This document shows positions 41,932 to 51,031 of a stretch of DNA of 64,000 nt, in pieces. The notes under the pieces were generated by a model. That model was not told the origin of the DNA and did no database searches. It saw nothing but the letters and a program-made list of their open reading frames with translations. The position numbers and the translations under genes were made by a program. Source of the DNA: Leucobacter rhizosphaerae (GTDB taxonomy: Bacteria; Actinomycetota; Actinomycetes; Actinomycetales; Microbacteriaceae); the NCBI RefSeq assembly GCF_022919175.1, contig NZ_CP095043.1, positions 372,001 through 436,000 of the forward strand, read 5' to 3'. Within the stretch, counting starts at the first letter, position 1. Every line of letters begins with the position of its first letter.

Positions 41932-42596
41932 TGGCCGACGCGCCGAAGCGTGCGCAGGCTCCCCGTCCCGCTAGCGGGGCGGGGAGTTTGCGTGTCGGCC
42001 GACTCTCGAAGCCGCACGGCTTGAAGGGCGGCATCAAACTCGAGCTGTTCACCGACAACCCCGAACTCCGATTCGTCCCCGGCGCGGTCTTCCACCTGCA
42101 GGTGCCCGAGGACTCCCCGTGGTTCGGTCGCACGATCGTGATGCGCGAGCTCCGCTGGTTCAACGCGTCTCCCGTCGGCTTCTTCACGGAGATCACCGAT
42201 CGCACGGCGGCCGAGGGGATCGTGAAGGCGATCCTGTGGATCGACGAGGAAACGGTGGCGCAGGGCGAAGAGGAGAATGCCTGGTACGACCACCAGCTGG
42301 TGGGTCTCGACGTCGTACGCGACGACGTCAAGGTCGGTTCCGTGGCCGAGGTGCAGCACTTCCCGGCGCAGGATCTGCTCGTCGTCTCGACGGATCGCGG
42401 CCAGGTGATGGTGCCGTTCGTCGAGGCCATCGTGCCGAGCGTGGACATGGAGGCCGGGGTGGTCCGGGTGACTCCGCCCACGGGGCTGTTCGAGGAGGCG
42501 CCGGAGATCCCGATCCCCGAGACCGACGGGTCCACGGGCGCTGCCGACGGCCCCGAGGACCTTTCCCGCGGAGAGCACGGCACCCGTGAAGATTGA
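41931..42596 (+). CDS. rimM: Ribosome maturation factor RimM
   Basis: 221-residue 16S rRNA processing factor that binds S19 during 30S head assembly. N-terminal RimM barrel: [21 protein letters not shown] and [24 protein letters not shown]. The PRC-barrel half has [27 protein letters not shown] and [18 protein letters not shown]. Acidic C-terminal extension of about 30 residues. It overlaps trmD by 11 bp. Confidence 0.94.
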   Translation: MADAPKRAQAPRPASGAGSLRVGRLSKPHGLKGGIKLELFTDNPELRFVPGAVFHLQVPEDSPWFGRTIVMRELRWFNASPVGFFTEITDRTAAEGIVKAILWIDEETVAQGEEENAWYDHQLVGLDVVRDDVKVGSVAEVQHFPAQDLLVVSTDRGQVMVPFVEAIVPSVDMEAGVVRVTPPTGLFEEAPEIPIPETDGSTGAADGPEDLSRGEHGTRED

Positions 42597-43323
42597 TGTC
42601 GTCACGATCTTCCCGGGCTACTTCGACGCGCTCGAGCTCTCATTGCTCGGCAAGGCGAAGACCCGGGGCCTGATCGACGTGCAGGTCCACGATCTGCGCG
42701 ATTCCGCCCGTGACAAGCATCGCACCGTCGATGACACTCCCTCCGGCGGCGGCGCGGGCATGGTCATGAAACCCGAGCCCTGGGGCGCGGCGCTGGACGG
42801 AATCCTTTCGGCAGCCGACGGGAGCGACCACGACCCGCTCATCATCTTCCCCTCGCCCGCGGGCGACGTGTTCACCCAGCGCATGGCGCGCGAGCTCGCC
42901 ACCGAGTCCCACCTCGTCTTCGGTTGCGGTCGGTACGAGGGGATCGATCAGCGGGTCTTCGACGAGTACGCCGAGCGCGGTCGGGTGCGGCTCGTCAGCA
43001 TCGGTGACTACGTGCTCAACGGGGGAGAGGTCGCGTCGATCGCGATGATCGAAGCGATCGCACGGCTCATTCCCGGCGTCGTCGGCAATCCCGAGAGCCT
43101 GGTCGAGGAGTCGCACGAGGACGGGCTGCTCGAGTACCCGAGCTACACCAAACCGGCCGAGTGGCGGGATCGCGCGGTGCCGCCCGTGCTCCTGAGCGGA
43201 AACCACGCCGCCATCGAGTCGTGGCGCCGTGAGCAGAGCATCGAGCGCACGCGGCGGGTCCGCCCGGAGCTGCTGCCGGCGGAGCTCGGCGGCGAGCGGC
43301 GCGGACGCCACGCGGCGCCGTAG
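42586..43323 (+). CDS. trmD: tRNA (guanine-N(1)-)-methyltransferase
   Basis: 245-residue SPOUT methyltransferase forming m1G37 in tRNAs, which prevents frameshifting. [20 protein letters not shown] start, [36 protein letters not shown] (knot and catalytic Asp region), [21 protein letters not shown] (SAM-binding knot), and [19 protein letters not shown]. The GTG start lies inside rimM. In many genomes rplS follows; here murT follows instead, from its own promoter. Confidence 0.96.
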   Translation: MKIDVVTIFPGYFDALELSLLGKAKTRGLIDVQVHDLRDSARDKHRTVDDTPSGGGAGMVMKPEPWGAALDGILSAADGSDHDPLIIFPSPAGDVFTQRMARELATESHLVFGCGRYEGIDQRVFDEYAERGRVRLVSIGDYVLNGGEVASIAMIEAIARLIPGVVGNPESLVEESHEDGLLEYPSYTKPAEWRDRAVPPVLLSGNHAAIESWRREQSIERTRRVRPELLPAELGGERRGRHAAP

Positions 43324-43331
43324 CACGCCGG

Positions 43332-43337
43332 TAGGCT
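43332..43337 (+). promoter_or_regulatory. Leaderless -10 of murT
   Basis: TAGGCT, then GGGTGT (6 nt), then the ATG at 43344. Confidence 0.72.
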
Positions 43338-43343
43338 GGGTGT

Positions 43344-44669
43344 ATGCGTGATGTTCTCTCAGCCGTCATCGGCAAAGCGGTACGGCAGGTGGCGCGATTG
43401 CGCGGCGGCGGTTCGGCTCTGCCCGGACTGGTGATCGAGCGCATCGATCCCGGATTCCTCGCGCGCGTGCTCGGGCGACTGCCCTACGGGGTGATCGCCG
43501 TCAGCGGCACCAACGGCAAGACCACCACCACGAAGATGATCGTCGAGATCCTCGAGGCCAGCGGTCTGCGGGTGTTCACGAACCGCACCGGGTCGAACTT
43601 CTCGCGCGGCGTGGTCGCAGCGGCGATTCAGGAGTGCTCGGTCACCGGCCGACTCGACGCGGACGTGGCGGTCCTCGAGCTCGATGAGGCGCACGCGATG
43701 TACTTCATCGACCGGGTGCGCCCGCGATTCACGCTGCTGCTGAACGTGCTGCGAGATCAACTGGATCGCTTCGGCGAGATCGACGCCACGGCGCGGCTGC
43801 TGCAGCGCATCGCGGATGCCACGACCGAGGGGCTCATCGTCAATCGGGAGGATCGGCTCGTCGCGGCGATCGGACAGCAGACCCGGGAGCGCCTCTCCGA
43901 CACTGCCGAGGTCCGCGAGTTCGGGCTGTCCGATGCGCTGCTGTCGACGTTCCCGAGCGACGATGACTTCCACGCCGCCGCGCTCCCGGTTCGCGAGGTC
44001 ACCGCGGACGCCGACGTCACTCTCATCGGCCTCGGCGACCACGAGGCAACCTTCCTGATCGACGGCGAGTCGCATCACACCGGGTTGAAACTCGAAGGCC
44101 TCTACAACACCTTCAACGCCGCCGCGGCGCTCTCAACGGTGCGCATGGTGCTCGAGCGAGGTCCGATTGCGGGCCGAACGGCCGAGGCCCATCCCTCTGC
44201 CTCGATCCCGGATCTGCTCCAGGCGCTGGCCGAAGTGCGCCCGGCCTTCGGCCGCGGCGAGCAGCTGCAGCTCGACGGCCAGCCGCTCGAACTGGTGCTC
44301 GTCAAGAACCCCGCCGGGTTCCGGCTCGGCCTCGCCTCGTTCGACCCCGAGGGGGTCTCCGCGATGATCGCGATCAACGATCAGTACGCGGATGGGCGCG
44401 ACATGTCGTGGCTCTGGGACGTCGAATTCGGGTCCCTCGCCTCCGCCGGGGTGGACATGGTGAGCGGGACGCGAGCCTGGGACATGGCGCTCCGGCTCGA
44501 GCACGACGAGGTGCCCGTCGCGGCGGTCGAGGAGGACCTGTCGCGGGCACTGCAGGCGTTCCGGTCGGCGACCACCGGACGGCCGCGGCGGATCTACTGC
44601 ACTTACACGGCGATGCTTGCACTCCGCAAGGAGCTCGCCGTGCTGACCGACGTGGAGGACATCTGGTGA
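43344..44669 (+). CDS. murT: Lipid II isoglutaminyl synthase, MurT subunit
   Basis: 441-residue Mur-ligase-like subunit that with GatD amidates the alpha-carboxyl of D-Glu in lipid II. ATP site VIAVSGTNGKTTTTKMIVEIL; NRTGSNFSRGVVAAA; LELDEAHAMYF; LNVLRDQLDRFGEIDATARLL; LYNTFNAAAALSTVRM. The C-terminal DUF1727 domain has LVLVKNPAGFRLGLASF, NDQYADGRDMSWLWDVEF (Asp proposed for the amidotransferase triad) and SGTRAWDMALRLEHDEV. Oddity: the middle domain lacks the four-cysteine zinc ribbon of Staphylococcus/Streptococcus MurT; only two Cys occur in the whole protein. It overlaps gatD by 4 bp. Confidence 0.93.
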   Translation: MRDVLSAVIGKAVRQVARLRGGGSALPGLVIERIDPGFLARVLGRLPYGVIAVSGTNGKTTTTKMIVEILEASGLRVFTNRTGSNFSRGVVAAAIQECSVTGRLDADVAVLELDEAHAMYFIDRVRPRFTLLLNVLRDQLDRFGEIDATARLLQRIADATTEGLIVNREDRLVAAIGQQTRERLSDTAEVREFGLSDALLSTFPSDDDFHAAALPVREVTADADVTLIGLGDHEATFLIDGESHHTGLKLEGLYNTFNAAAALSTVRMVLERGPIAGRTAEAHPSASIPDLLQALAEVRPAFGRGEQLQLDGQPLELVLVKNPAGFRLGLASFDPEGVSAMIAINDQYADGRDMSWLWDVEFGSLASAGVDMVSGTRAWDMALRLEHDEVPVAAVEEDLSRALQAFRSATTGRPRRIYCTYTAMLALRKELAVLTDVEDIW

Positions 44670-45388
44670 GCACCCCCGAACTCGTCATCGCCTCGCTCTA
44701 CCCGCGCGACATGAACATCTACGGCGATCGTGGCAACGTGCTGGCGCTGAGCCGGCGCGCGGAGGCCCAGGGCTTCTCCCCGCGCGTCGTCGAAGTCAAC
44801 CCGGGTGATCCACTGCCCGCCGACCTGGATATCGTCATCGGCGGTGGCGGACAGGATTCCGGGCAGGGGCGCGTGGCGCTCGATCTCGCGGCACGCGGCG
44901 ATCAGGTGCGGGATCTCGCAGCCGACGGGACCCCCATGCTCATGGTGTGCGGGCTCTACCAGCTCTTCGGTCATCGCTTCACCACCTACACGGGGGAGGA
45001 GCTGGTCGGCATCGGGGTGCTCGACGTCGAAACCCGCGGTGGCGACACCCGCATGATCGGCAACATCGTGCTCGAGTCGGCCGAGTTCGGGGAGATCATC
45101 GGATACGAGAATCACAGCGGCGACACGACGCTCGGCCCCGGGTCGCAGCCGCTCGGCCGGGTCGTGCAGGGTGCCGGCAACAATCCGCGCGACGGCGTCG
45201 AGGGGGCGCGGACCGCCAATGTCATTGGCAGCTACCTGCACGGGTCCCTGCTGCCGAAGAACCCCGCGCTCAGCGACTTCCTGATCGGGGAGGCTGCGCG
45301 GCGTCGCTACGGGAAATTCACTCCGGTCGCCGAGGTGAACGAGACCGTCACCCGCGCTCGTGCCAGCGCCAAGCGGCGCCCGCGGTGA
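44666..45388 (+). CDS. gatD: Lipid II isoglutaminyl synthase, GatD glutaminase subunit
   Basis: 240-residue class-I glutamine amidotransferase that supplies ammonia to MurT. PRDMNIYGDRGNVLAL is the GatD/CobQ-like start; VIGGGGQDSGQG forms the oxyanion loop; the nucleophile is Cys95 in MLMVCGLYQLFG and the base His192 in GSYLHGSLLPKNP. The GTG start overlaps the murT stop by 4 bp (GTGA). Confidence 0.94.
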   Translation: MSTPELVIASLYPRDMNIYGDRGNVLALSRRAEAQGFSPRVVEVNPGDPLPADLDIVIGGGGQDSGQGRVALDLAARGDQVRDLAADGTPMLMVCGLYQLFGHRFTTYTGEELVGIGVLDVETRGGDTRMIGNIVLESAEFGEIIGYENHSGDTTLGPGSQPLGRVVQGAGNNPRDGVEGARTANVIGSYLHGSLLPKNPALSDFLIGEAARRRYGKFTPVAEVNETVTRARASAKRRPR

Positions 45389-45470
45389 CGCGTTGACGGG
45401 GCCCGATATCGCCCGCATCGCGCGCATTTCCGCGGCCTGATCGGATCCGTCAGAAAAAGTTCGTCACACT

Positions 45471-45497
45471 GGGAATATCCACGCGCATGTAATAGTT
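45471..45497 (+). promoter_or_regulatory. Sigma-R/SigH-like ECF promoter of yceI
   Basis: GGGAAT at 45471-45476, an 18-bp spacer, then GTT at 45495-45497 (GTTG). This equals the GGGAAT-N18-GTT consensus known for Streptomyces sigma-R, the thiol-oxidative stress factor. About 40 bp separate it from the yceI ATG. Confidence 0.6.
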
Positions 45498-45536
45498 GAC
45501 CCACTGTGAACCTCACACTTCGACGAAAGGCCAACC

Positions 45537-46094
45537 ATGAGCATCACCGCTGAGCAGATCCCCGGCTACCGCACCGGCACCTGGACGATCGACCCCACGC
45601 ACTCCGAGGTGGGCTTCTCGGTCCGTCACCTCGCGATCAGCAAGGTCAAGGGCAAGTTCGAGAACTTCGACGCCACGTTCGTCACCGCGGAGAACCCGCT
45701 CGACTCGACCGTCACCGCTTCGGCAGAGGTCGCCTCCGTGAACACCAACGAGAAGAACCGCGACGGTCACCTGCGCACCGGCGATTTCTTCGCTGCTGAG
45801 GAGTTCCCCCAGCTCACCTTCGTCTCCACCGGTGCACGCGAGGACGGCGGGGACTTCCTGGTCGACGGCGATCTCACGCTGCGCGGCGTGACGAAGCCCG
45901 TCACCTTCACGCTCGAGTTCGGCGGCTTCGGCGAGGACGCCTACGGCAACTACAAGGCGGGCTTCACCGCCTCGACCGTGATCAAGCGCGAGGACTTCGG
46001 TCTGAGCTGGAACGCACCCCTCGAAAAGGGCGGCCTCCTCCTCGGCTCCGACGTCACCATCACGCTCGACGTCCAGGCCGCACTCCAGGCCTAG
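45537..46094 (+). CDS. YceI-family protein
   Basis: 185 residues, lipocalin-like barrel that binds polyisoprenoid or other lipids in family members. GTWTIDPTHSEVGFSVRHLAISKVKG, TASAEVASVNTNEKNRDGHLRTGDFF, FPQLTFVSTG, LRGVTKPVTFTLEF and LSWNAPLEKGGLLLGSDVTI are typical. No signal peptide is present, so it appears cytoplasmic here. It has AAAGG before the ATG and ends at a 20-bp perfect hairpin. The upstream sigma-R-like promoter suggests induction by thiol or heat stress. Confidence 0.92.
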   Translation: MSITAEQIPGYRTGTWTIDPTHSEVGFSVRHLAISKVKGKFENFDATFVTAENPLDSTVTASAEVASVNTNEKNRDGHLRTGDFFAAEEFPQLTFVSTGAREDGGDFLVDGDLTLRGVTKPVTFTLEFGGFGEDAYGNYKAGFTASTVIKREDFGLSWNAPLEKGGLLLGSDVTITLDVQAALQA

Positions 46095-46107
46095 ACCTCA
46101 TCGCGAC

Positions 46108-46151
46108 GCACGCAGCGGGCCCGGATCCATCGATCCGGGCCCGCTGCGTGC
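46108..46151. terminator. Bidirectional terminator between yceI and the FUSC gene
   Basis: 20-bp perfect arms (46108-46127 and 46132-46151) with a 4-nt loop. It sits 14 bp past the yceI stop and 10 bp past the convergent FUSC gene stop. Confidence 0.85.
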
Positions 46152-46160
46152 GTGCGGAGC

Positions 46161-47231
46161 CTAGAGCTCGAGGTCCCCGGTGATCCGGCCGCGCACCCGG
46201 CGCAGATCCTCCATGAGCGAACCGATCAGGACCCAGTGGTCCGGGTGCGGGCGCGGGATCGTGTACGGCGCGGTGAGTGCTGCGGGTTCGGGGGCGCGGT
46301 CGTCCGGGGCGTCCGGGTGGACGAGCAGCTCGAGATCGTGCGCGGCGCGGCGCATCTCCTCGGCCATGCCGACCACCGACGGATCCGTCACGAGATCGGC
46401 GGCATACAGATCGTAGAGTGCTCGCGCCATGCCGATCACCTGCGTCACGATGGGCTGCAGGCGCTGGAACAGCGCGTCGTCGTCGGCGAGGCCCTGGCGG
46501 TGGCGGCTGCTGCGCGGATTCAGGCGGAGGCTCTCGCGGGCCTGCCGCAGCAGACCGTGCACCCGCGTCCGCTCGGTCTGCAGCTGCCGCGCCTCGGCGT
46601 ACATCTCGGCGAGCCAGGCCTCATCCCGGGCTTCAGCCAGGCTGTCGGCCAGTCGGCGCAGCACGAGCGCGGTCTGCTCGGTCAGACCCGCGATCGCCGT
46701 GTGCACCGAGGAGGTGCGGACCGGGGCGACCACGAGCGCGTTGATCGCCACGCCGATTGCCGCACCGATGGCGGTCTCGATGAGGCGCTCGAATCCGTAG
46801 CCGAGCTGCAGGCCGCCGAGCGCAATCATGAGCAGTGCGCTGATCGCGACCTGGTTCGTGGAGGTAGGGGTCATGCGGAAGAGCCAGCCGACGCCCATCG
46901 AGACGATGATCGCTGCGATGAAGAGCCACGCCTGCGGACCGAACACCGCCCCGGCGCCGAGGGCCACCGAGACCCCTAGCAGCACACCCACGACCCGCTC
47001 GATGCCGCGGGTGAGCGACTGGTCGATGTTGTCCTGCATCACGATGAGCGCGGCGATGGCGCCGAAGATCGGCAGCTGCTCGGGGAAGATCGCGAGGCAT
47101 ACGAACCAGGTGAGGATCGCGGACGCCGCGCCCTTCAGCAACTGCAGCAGCGAGGGCCGCATCGGCACCGTGAACCGCCCCGTGAGGCGACGCTCGACGC
47201 GTCGCCAGGGCCGGGTCGGCGGACCGCTCAC
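46161..47231 (-). CDS. FUSC / aromatic-acid-exporter-like membrane protein
   Basis: 356 residues. The N-terminal half has about six membrane segments (ILTWFVCLAIF, LPIFGAIAALIVMQDNI, GVLLGVSVALGAGAVFG, AWLFIAAIIVSMGVGWLF, VAISALLMIALGG, AIGAAIGVAINALVVAPV), as in FUSC/ArAE proteins; ALIVMQDNIDQSLTRGIERVVGVLLG matches the family's first conserved block. The C-terminal half is a charged helical cytoplasmic domain. GTG at 47231 overlaps the stop of the upstream App1-like gene (GTGA), so the two are co-translated. Confidence 0.85.
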   Translation of the reverse strand: MSGPPTRPWRRVERRLTGRFTVPMRPSLLQLLKGAASAILTWFVCLAIFPEQLPIFGAIAALIVMQDNIDQSLTRGIERVVGVLLGVSVALGAGAVFGPQAWLFIAAIIVSMGVGWLFRMTPTSTNQVAISALLMIALGGLQLGYGFERLIETAIGAAIGVAINALVVAPVRTSSVHTAIAGLTEQTALVLRRLADSLAEARDEAWLAEMYAEARQLQTERTRVHGLLRQARESLRLNPRSSRHRQGLADDDALFQRLQPIVTQVIGMARALYDLYAADLVTDPSVVGMAEEMRRAAHDLELLVHPDAPDDRAPEPAALTAPYTIPRPHPDHWVLIGSLMEDLRRVRGRITGDLEL

Positions 47232-48277
47232 AGCAGGCCCAGTTTGCGCAGTTCTTCTCGCAGCCGCGCGCCGTCCGGGCCGTAGACCCACGGCACTCCG
47301 CTCGTGCTCCGGTGCAGTCGCGCCTTCGAGCGACCACCGGCGAGCACGGCCTCACCGACCGTCAGCTGCCGGATCGCGACGGCCGCGACGTTCTCCGGGT
47401 GCGCCGTGGCGAACTCGTGGTACAGCGACTCGTCGTGCTGCCCATCGTCGCCGAAGAGCACCCAGCTGACGTCGGGGAACTCGGACGCGAGCCGCTTCAG
47501 CTCGCGCTGCTTGTGCTCGCGACCGCTGCGGAACCAGCGGTCATGCGTCGGCCCCCAGTCGGTGAGGAGGAGCGGCCCCATCGGATACAGGTTGCGCGCG
47601 AGGAAGCGGCTGAGCGCCGGCGCGGCGTTCCAGGCGCCCGTGGAGAGGTACAGCACGGGGGAGCCCGGGTGGGCGGCGACGAGGTGATCGAGCATCACGG
47701 CCATGCCGGGGGTGGCGGATCGCGCGTGCTCGTCGAGCACAAAACTGTTCCAGGCCGCAACGAACGGCTTCGGGAGCGCCGTGGTCAGGATCGTGTCGTC
47801 GACGTCGGAGATGATCCCGATCCGCGCGGACGGGTCGATGATGTTCACGGGGGCGTCCGCCGCTTCGCTGTCGCCCGCCTGCAGCGTCACGGTGTGCCAG
47901 CCGGGGGCGAGGGACACGGGGATGTTCGCGTCGATCACCCCACCGCGATCCGCGACCACCTCGGTCACGGGCGTGCCATCGATCAGCACGCGCACGGGCT
48001 GGTGCGGCACCGAGAGGCTCGTGAAGGTCCGCCAGCCGCGCACTCGGGACACCTCGGCCACGTCGGGTCGGAACCGCGTGTGCTCACGCGTCTCCGGCTT
48101 CAGGTAGAGCACCCGGCCGAGCACGCGCACCCATTCGGTCGAGCCGTACCCGATGTAGGGGATCACGGAGGGGGTCTTGCCCCGCGAGATCGCTCGGCGC
48201 GCACGACGGCCGTGCAGCCAGTCCTCCAGCCGCGCCGCGAATCGAGGCCGCGTATCGGGCTGGTCGGGCGAAGTCAC
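47228..48277 (-). CDS. App1/DUF2183-family phosphatidate phosphatase-like protein
   Basis: 349 residues. App1-type HAD phosphatases of yeast dephosphorylate phosphatidate. IPYIGYGSTEWVRVLGRVL opens the conserved region; the HAD motif is GIISDVDDTILTT (DxDxT); later blocks are VLYLSTGAWNAAPALSRFL, LLLTDWGPT and SWVLFGDDGQHDESLYHEFA (acidic motif). The GTG at 48277 is preferred over GTG 48283 because TAGACT then lies exactly 6 nt upstream. No signal peptide. Its substrate in bacteria is untested. Confidence 0.88.
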   Translation of the reverse strand: MTSPDQPDTRPRFAARLEDWLHGRRARRAISRGKTPSVIPYIGYGSTEWVRVLGRVLYLKPETREHTRFRPDVAEVSRVRGWRTFTSLSVPHQPVRVLIDGTPVTEVVADRGGVIDANIPVSLAPGWHTVTLQAGDSEAADAPVNIIDPSARIGIISDVDDTILTTALPKPFVAAWNSFVLDEHARSATPGMAVMLDHLVAAHPGSPVLYLSTGAWNAAPALSRFLARNLYPMGPLLLTDWGPTHDRWFRSGREHKQRELKRLASEFPDVSWVLFGDDGQHDESLYHEFATAHPENVAAVAIRQLTVGEAVLAGGRSKARLHRSTSGVPWVYGPDGARLREELRKLGLL

Positions 48278-48283
48278 CCCCAC

Positions 48284-48289
48284 AGTCTA
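48284..48289 (-). promoter_or_regulatory. Leaderless -10 of the App1-like gene
   Basis: TAGACT on the minus strand, 6 nt before the GTG at 48277. It decides between two in-frame GTG codons. Confidence 0.68.
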
Positions 48290-48374
48290 CGGGGCGCTCA
48301 CCCGCGCGCCTGAGTGCGGTGCCGCGCGCCGCGCGCAGAGGCGGCCCGCACAACTAGCTTCACGTCGAGACGGA

Positions 48375-48404
48375 TTCGCAGCCAACTCTCAGAGAGATTA
48401 GAAT
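48375..48404 (+). promoter_or_regulatory. Promoter of the cyd operon
   Basis: TTCGCA (-35, 48375-48380), 18-bp spacer, TAGAAT (-10, 48399-48404), placing the start at about 48411 and leaving a leader of about 110 nt. Confidence 0.55.
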
Positions 48405-48411
48405 CGGGGTG

Positions 48412-48428
48412 ATCGGTCGCCGACCGAT
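48412..48428. promoter_or_regulatory. Palindrome at the cyd transcription start
   Basis: ATCGGTC/GACCGAT with a 3-bp centre directly after the predicted start site; a plausible repressor operator or leader hairpin. Confidence 0.5.
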
Positions 48429-48520
48429 AGCTCCGGCGAGAATGACCATCTCGTGGCGGATCTCACTAAGGGAGTGCTGCTCCTCGGGTGAGGCGCGGCG
48501 TTCTTCGTTCAGGAGCAACT

Positions 48521-49975
48521 ATGGACGAATTTCTCGACCCGCTGTCTCTCGCTCGCTGGCAGTTCGGGCTCACCACGCTCTACCACTTCATCTTCGTGCC
48601 GCTCACGATCGGCATGGCGCTCATCGTCGCGATCCTGCAGACCGTCTGGGTCCGCACCGGCAAGGAGAAGTACCTCCGGCTGACGCGACTCTTCGGCAAG
48701 ATCTTCCTGATCAACTTCGCGATGGGCGTCGTCACCGGCATCGTGCAGGAGTTCCAGTTCGGCATGAACTGGTCCAACTACTCCCGCTTCGTCGGCGACA
48801 TCTTCGGCGCGCCGCTCGCTATGGAGGGACTCATCGCCTTCTTCTTCGAGGCGACCTTCATCGGGCTCTGGATCTTCGGCTGGGACAAGCTGCCGAAGAA
48901 GATCCACCTGCTGACCATCTGGTTCGTGTGGCTCGGGAGCGTGGCCTCCGCCTACTTCATCCTGGCTGCGAACGCGTTCATGCAGAACCCGGTGGGCTTC
49001 GAGATCAACGAGGAGCGCGGCCGGGCCGAACTCCTCGACATCGGCGCCGTGCTCACGAACCCGGTCGCGGTGACCCAGTTCCCCCACACCATCTTCGCGG
49101 CGACGATGTTCGCCGGCACCGTGATGGTCGCGGTCGCCGCCTGGCACCTGCAGCGCGGGCAGTTCGTCGATGAGATGCGGACCACGCTCCGACTCGGCGC
49201 GTGGACGAACATCATCGCCTTCATGGGCGTCGGATTCACCGGTCACTCGCTCGGCATGGTCATGACCGAGACGCAGCCGATGAAGATGGCCGCGGCGGAG
49301 GCGCTCTACGACACGGCCTCCGGCGCAGACGCGTCCTTCTCCGTCTTCAGCCTCGGCACCCCCGATGGTGCGCACGAGATCTTCTCGATCCGGATCCCGT
49401 ACCTGCTCTCGTTCCTCTCCAACGGCACGTTCGACGGGTCCGTCGAGGGCATCCGGGATCTGCAGGCGGAATACACGGAGCTCTACTGCGGTGGTGCGGA
49501 CAGCCTCCTGACCTGCCCCACCGACGGGCAGTTCGCGCCCATCATCTGGGTCACGTACTGGGCCTTCCGCTGGATGATCGGCCTCGGCGCACTCGCCGCG
49601 CTCGTCTCCGCGGTGGGGCTCTGGATCACCCGCAAGAACACGGAGCTTCCGCGCTGGGTGTGGAAGGTCGCGATCTGGACCGCGCCGATCCCGATGCTCG
49701 CCTCGCTCGTCGGCTGGGTCTTCACGGAGATGGGGCGTCAGCCCTGGATCGTATTCGGTGTGATGACGACGGAGAACGGCGTGTCACCCGGTGTACCGGG
49801 CTGGGCGGTGCTGATCTCCCTCATCGTCTTCACGATCGTCTACGGCGGTCTCGCCGTGGTCGAGTTCAAGCTCATCACGAAGGCCGCGAAGGAAGGCCCA
49901 CCCGAGATCCCGCGGGCCTCGGGCGACGACACGACCGGCGAACCCGACCAGCAGCAGCTGGGCACGGTCTACTAG
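48521..49975 (+). CDS. cydA: Cytochrome bd ubiquinol/menaquinol oxidase subunit I
   Basis: 484-residue heme-binding subunit of the high-affinity terminal oxidase. Heme ligands: His22 in LYHFIFVPLTIGM (b595 side) and His189 in TQFPHTIFAATMFAG (b558). Also MGVVTGIVQEFQFGMNWSNYS, EGLIAFFFEATFIGLWIFGW, TGHSLGMVMTETQPMKMAAAE, and GWVFTEMGRQPW. The Q-loop is short, as in Gram-positive enzymes. AGGAG lies before the ATG at 48521; cydB follows after 12 bp. Confidence 0.95.
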   Translation: MDEFLDPLSLARWQFGLTTLYHFIFVPLTIGMALIVAILQTVWVRTGKEKYLRLTRLFGKIFLINFAMGVVTGIVQEFQFGMNWSNYSRFVGDIFGAPLAMEGLIAFFFEATFIGLWIFGWDKLPKKIHLLTIWFVWLGSVASAYFILAANAFMQNPVGFEINEERGRAELLDIGAVLTNPVAVTQFPHTIFAATMFAGTVMVAVAAWHLQRGQFVDEMRTTLRLGAWTNIIAFMGVGFTGHSLGMVMTETQPMKMAAAEALYDTASGADASFSVFSLGTPDGAHEIFSIRIPYLLSFLSNGTFDGSVEGIRDLQAEYTELYCGGADSLLTCPTDGQFAPIIWVTYWAFRWMIGLGALAALVSAVGLWITRKNTELPRWVWKVAIWTAPIPMLASLVGWVFTEMGRQPWIVFGVMTTENGVSPGVPGWAVLISLIVFTIVYGGLAVVEFKLITKAAKEGPPEIPRASGDDTTGEPDQQQLGTVY

Positions 49976-49987
49976 GAGGACAGGAAC

Positions 49988-51016
49988 ATGGAACTCACCA
50001 CCATTTGGTTCTTCATCGTCGGCGTGCTGCTCATCGGCTACTTCGTGCTCGACGGCTTCGACTTCGGCGTCGGCATGTCGCTCCCGTTCCTGGGGCGCGA
50101 CAACACCGACCGCCGGGTCATCATCAACACCATCGGGCCGGTCTGGGATCTCAACGAGACCTGGCTGATCGTCGCGGGCGCTTCGCTCTTCGCGGCCTTC
50201 CCCGAGTGGTACGCCACGATGTTCTCAGGCTTCTACCTCGCGCTGCTGGTGATCCTCGTCGCGCTCATCCTCCGCGGGGTGTCGTTCGAGTACCGCCACC
50301 TCGGGAAGGGGCAGCGCTGGACGCGCTGGTTCGACCAGTTTATCTTCTGGGGTTCCGTCGTCCCGCCGCTGCTCTGGGGTGTTGCCTTCGCGAACCTCGC
50401 GCAGGGCGTGCCGATCGTGCCGATGGACAACGGGGGATGGATCTACGAGGGCACCCTGCTCACGCTGCTGAACCCCTACGGCCTGCTGGGCGGCCTCACG
50501 ATGCTGCTCCTCACCTTCACGCACGGGCTCGTATTCATCTCCCTGAAGACCGCGGGCGACATCCGCGACCGGGCGCGCGCGATGGCGAAGGGCGTGGGCC
50601 TCGTGACGATCGTGGCGGGCGCCGGTTTCTTGATCTGGACCGTGCTGCAGCACCTCGACAGCCCGACCCTCTGGGTCATCGTGCTCTGCGCGATCGTCGC
50701 TGCGGTGTCGCTGATCGGCGCCTGGGTCGCGAACGCCGTCGGTCGCGAGGGCTGGGCCTTCACGGGCAACGCCACGGCGATCGTCTTCGCGCTGCTCGCG
50801 ATCTTCATGTCGATGTTCCCGTACCTCATGCACTCCAGCGTCGATCCGGCGTACTCGATGTCGATCGAGGGTGCGGCCAGCTCGCCCCGGACCCTGGAGC
50901 TCATGACCTGGGTCGCGGTGTTCACGCTGCCGCTGGTGCTCGCGTACCAAGCGTGGACGTACTGGATCTTCCGCAAGCGCCTCACCCGGGAGTCGATCCC
51001 GGTCGACGCGCACTGA
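49988..51016 (+). CDS. cydB: Cytochrome bd oxidase subunit II
   Basis: 342-residue membrane partner of CydA. It starts MELTTIWFFIVGVLLIGYFVLDGFDFGVGM, the CydB hallmark, then INTIGPVWDLNETWLIVAGASLFAAFP, RGVSFEYRH and NPYGLLGGLTMLLLTFTHG. About eight to nine membrane segments. AGGAGGACAGGAAC provides the ribosome binding site. A long hairpin separates it from cydD. Confidence 0.95.
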   Translation: MELTTIWFFIVGVLLIGYFVLDGFDFGVGMSLPFLGRDNTDRRVIINTIGPVWDLNETWLIVAGASLFAAFPEWYATMFSGFYLALLVILVALILRGVSFEYRHLGKGQRWTRWFDQFIFWGSVVPPLLWGVAFANLAQGVPIVPMDNGGWIYEGTLLTLLNPYGLLGGLTMLLLTFTHGLVFISLKTAGDIRDRARAMAKGVGLVTIVAGAGFLIWTVLQHLDSPTLWVIVLCAIVAAVSLIGAWVANAVGREGWAFTGNATAIVFALLAIFMSMFPYLMHSSVDPAYSMSIEGAASSPRTLELMTWVAVFTLPLVLAYQAWTYWIFRKRLTRESIPVDAH

Positions 51017-51031
51017 GCCTGCGGTAGATTT

